A stretch of DNA of 6,444 bases. It comes from Alphaproteobacteria bacterium (GTDB lineage Bacteria > Pseudomonadota > Alphaproteobacteria > Micavibrionales > Micavibrionaceae). Positions 5,150 to 6,444 of the stretch are shown in pieces (positions within the stretch are counted from its first letter, which is position 1; every line of letters starts with the position of its first letter). A model generated the notes under the pieces. It was not told the DNA's origin. It saw only the letters and a program-made list of their open reading frames with translations, and searched no databases. The stretch lies in contig JAESUK010000187.1 of assembly GCA_016763095.1 (NCBI GenBank), positions 1 to 6,444 on the forward strand, given 5' to 3'. A program made the position numbers and the translations under genes.

Positions 5150-6337
5150 ATGGTAAACAATAAGAACGAAATAACAATAATTGTTCCTAACTCAGCGGGT
5201 TACGCCATAGATGCTATTGGGATGATCTTCCAATTTACATCTATGCATTGGTCAAATGGAGAAATAACTCTAATGGCAGATGAACGGTTTAAGGAATTAG
5301 TTGAAAAATCGGCCTTAGATAAAAATCTGAATATCAGTGTAAAATACCCCTTTAAAAGAACAGAGTACCCAGGAAAGTCTGTTGTAAGTGAAGAGCAGAT
5401 AGACGGTCTTGCAACGGAAGAACGCTATGCAGAATCCATAAACTCTACCCAACTTAGCCTCGAAGATGTTGCTCACTTAATAGAGCAGCAGGTGGACTTA
5501 ATAGATACTCCAGCAGGTAAATTACCAAAAACCCCACATAACTGGATGTCTTTCAACAACACAGATCAAGATGACATAGAAGAGACAATTGATAGAGCAC
5601 TTTTAAGCGCCCCAAAACATGGTGATCTATCTAATATGGAGCCCGTGTTTTTATTCTATTGGGGAGGAAAACCTGTAACCGATACGGAAGAGGGAATGGA
5701 TGCCCGTCAAGCAGGAGGGGCTTTAAAATCTGTCTCTGCAGAGATTTTAATTGAAGAGATCAAAGATCTCCAAGAAAGTTTGAAAAAAGAAAACAAACTC
5801 CTTATCCCAGTTTTTGCTCAGTATGGTAGTCCCGATGAACTAAAAGAACGTATGGCCATTCATAATGACATCGGTTTAAGTCCAAAAGCAGTGCAGTTAG
5901 GCGTTGATTGGAATGACTTCTATCAACCTGCAGAACTTTTAAATGTTCTTAGCAAAAAGTATAAATGCATTGCAATTGGGAATGGAAATACTACGCATCA
6001 CCTTATGTGCGCTGCGACAAACAGTAATGCAGATATAATAATCCTCCACAATGGATGGAAAGATACATCTGGAGAAGAACGCTGGGAAGCAGCGGCTAGT
6101 GCAAGTGATAGAATTCACACGATTAAAGCATTACATGGCTCAGAACACACATATTACGCGCTCCTTAAGCAAGCGGGAGAAAAAACGGGTGTTCACCTCA
6201 AGACTTTAATAGAGGAAAGTAACATTGCTGTTACGTCTCAAGCGGTTCATTTTATACAGGATAGATTAATCAATACACCTGAATTAGAAGCGTCGGCTGT
6301 ACAGAACGCATTCAAACCTCAGAAATTCTCGCTTTAA
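5150..6337 (+). CDS. Unrecognised soluble protein, possibly GT-B glycosyltransferase-like
   Basis: I do not recognise this 395-residue protein. It has no signal peptide or membrane segment and looks cytoplasmic. The N-terminus (residues 7-65) is an alternating strand/helix pattern, with ITIIVPNSAGYAIDAIGMI as first strand, loop and helix. An acidic, polar middle region (about 75-160) follows. The second half opens with a strand, FLFYWGGK (167-174), and then a charged helix (195-215) and LLIPVFAQYG (217-226). Next come a helix (260-270) and CIAIGNGNTTHHLMCAA (273-289), leading into DIIILHNGW (295-303). This order, with a strand, a G-N-G-N-T-T-H-H loop and a helix near the C-terminus, loosely recalls the nucleotide-sugar half of heptosyltransferase-like GT-B enzymes, where a D-S-G-x-x-H loop sits there. 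The similarity is by eye and weak; the aspartate is absent. Start and reading frame are secure (AGGGG site, long uninterrupted frame). It is alone in its orientation, behind the divergent control region. Confidence 0.85.
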   Translation: MVNNKNEITIIVPNSAGYAIDAIGMIFQFTSMHWSNGEITLMADERFKELVEKSALDKNLNISVKYPFKRTEYPGKSVVSEEQIDGLATEERYAESINSTQLSLEDVAHLIEQQVDLIDTPAGKLPKTPHNWMSFNNTDQDDIEETIDRALLSAPKHGDLSNMEPVFLFYWGGKPVTDTEEGMDARQAGGALKSVSAEILIEEIKDLQESLKKENKLLIPVFAQYGSPDELKERMAIHNDIGLSPKAVQLGVDWNDFYQPAELLNVLSKKYKCIAIGNGNTTHHLMCAATNSNADIIILHNGWKDTSGEERWEAAASASDRIHTIKALHGSEHTYYALLKQAGEKTGVHLKTLIEESNIAVTSQAVHFIQDRLINTPELEASAVQNAFKPQKFSL

Positions 6338-6444
6338 GTGACCAGATGGAGCGTATGTTGTCATTGCTTGGATTCATTGAGAATGTGAAAAGACCTTTGG
6401 AACAGGCTTAGTCGCAAGTGATCTTATTGATATGCTTTTGAAAA
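6338..6444. other. 3' edge of the window with no supportable gene
   Basis: After the stop at 6337 I see no intrinsic terminator. A 21-codon ORF (6346-6411, starting MERMLSLLGF) lacks a good ribosome site. One + frame is open from 6381 and one - frame from 6374 to the window edge. Either could be the edge of a real gene, but neither has enough sequence to judge. Confidence 0.4.

Noticed and set aside
6346..6411. 21-codon ORF after the unrecognised gene
   Set aside because: It has no clear ribosome site or recognisable sequence, and an ORF this short is expected by chance.

Overview
The window reads as a chromosomal segment of an AT-rich Gram-negative bacterium. The best taxonomic clue is the first gene, whose C-terminus carries RTX calcium-binding nonapeptides and a type I secretion target domain. 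The hybrid histidine kinase and the LOG-family protein fit a proteobacterium, with an alphaproteobacterium my guess, but nothing here fixes the taxon. I see no rRNA, tRNA, CRISPR array, insertion sequence or phage gene.

Layout from left to right. Positions 1-1171 (+) hold the 3' part of a gene for a secreted RTX-type protein with about 88-residue repeat modules. A class I glutamine amidotransferase follows 26 bp downstream (1198-1902, +). Next is a small DUF2892-type membrane protein (2029-2271, +, after trimming an over-extended GTG start). Tail to tail with it is a leftward pair: a six-helix membrane hybrid sensor histidine kinase (2297-4045, -), which lies downstream of a LOG-family Rossmann protein (4094-4834, -). 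A 315-bp AT-rich divergent control region (4835-5149) separates this pair from a 395-residue protein I do not recognise (5150-6337, +). The last 107 bp hold nothing I can support as a gene.

Most genes are individually ordinary. The part that most deserves attention is the divergent region with the gene it drives. It has a perfect 14-bp palindrome (ATTGTTATAACAAT) over the -35 box of a good candidate LOG promoter. Two further copies of its 9-bp half-site lie nearby, one on each side of a full match to the IHF consensus. Further right are an AT-only inverted repeat and a nine-T run just upstream of the unrecognised gene. A degenerate copy of the palindrome overlaps a TATAAT box in front of the kinase. 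One repressor might therefore control the LOG gene, the kinase and the unknown gene together, but this is inference from sequence patterns only.

The unknown protein is soluble in appearance. Its C-terminal half has a strand/helix order and a G-N-G-N-T-T-H-H loop that loosely recall GT-B glycosyltransferases of the heptosyltransferase type. I treat that as a hypothesis for structure prediction, not as an annotation.
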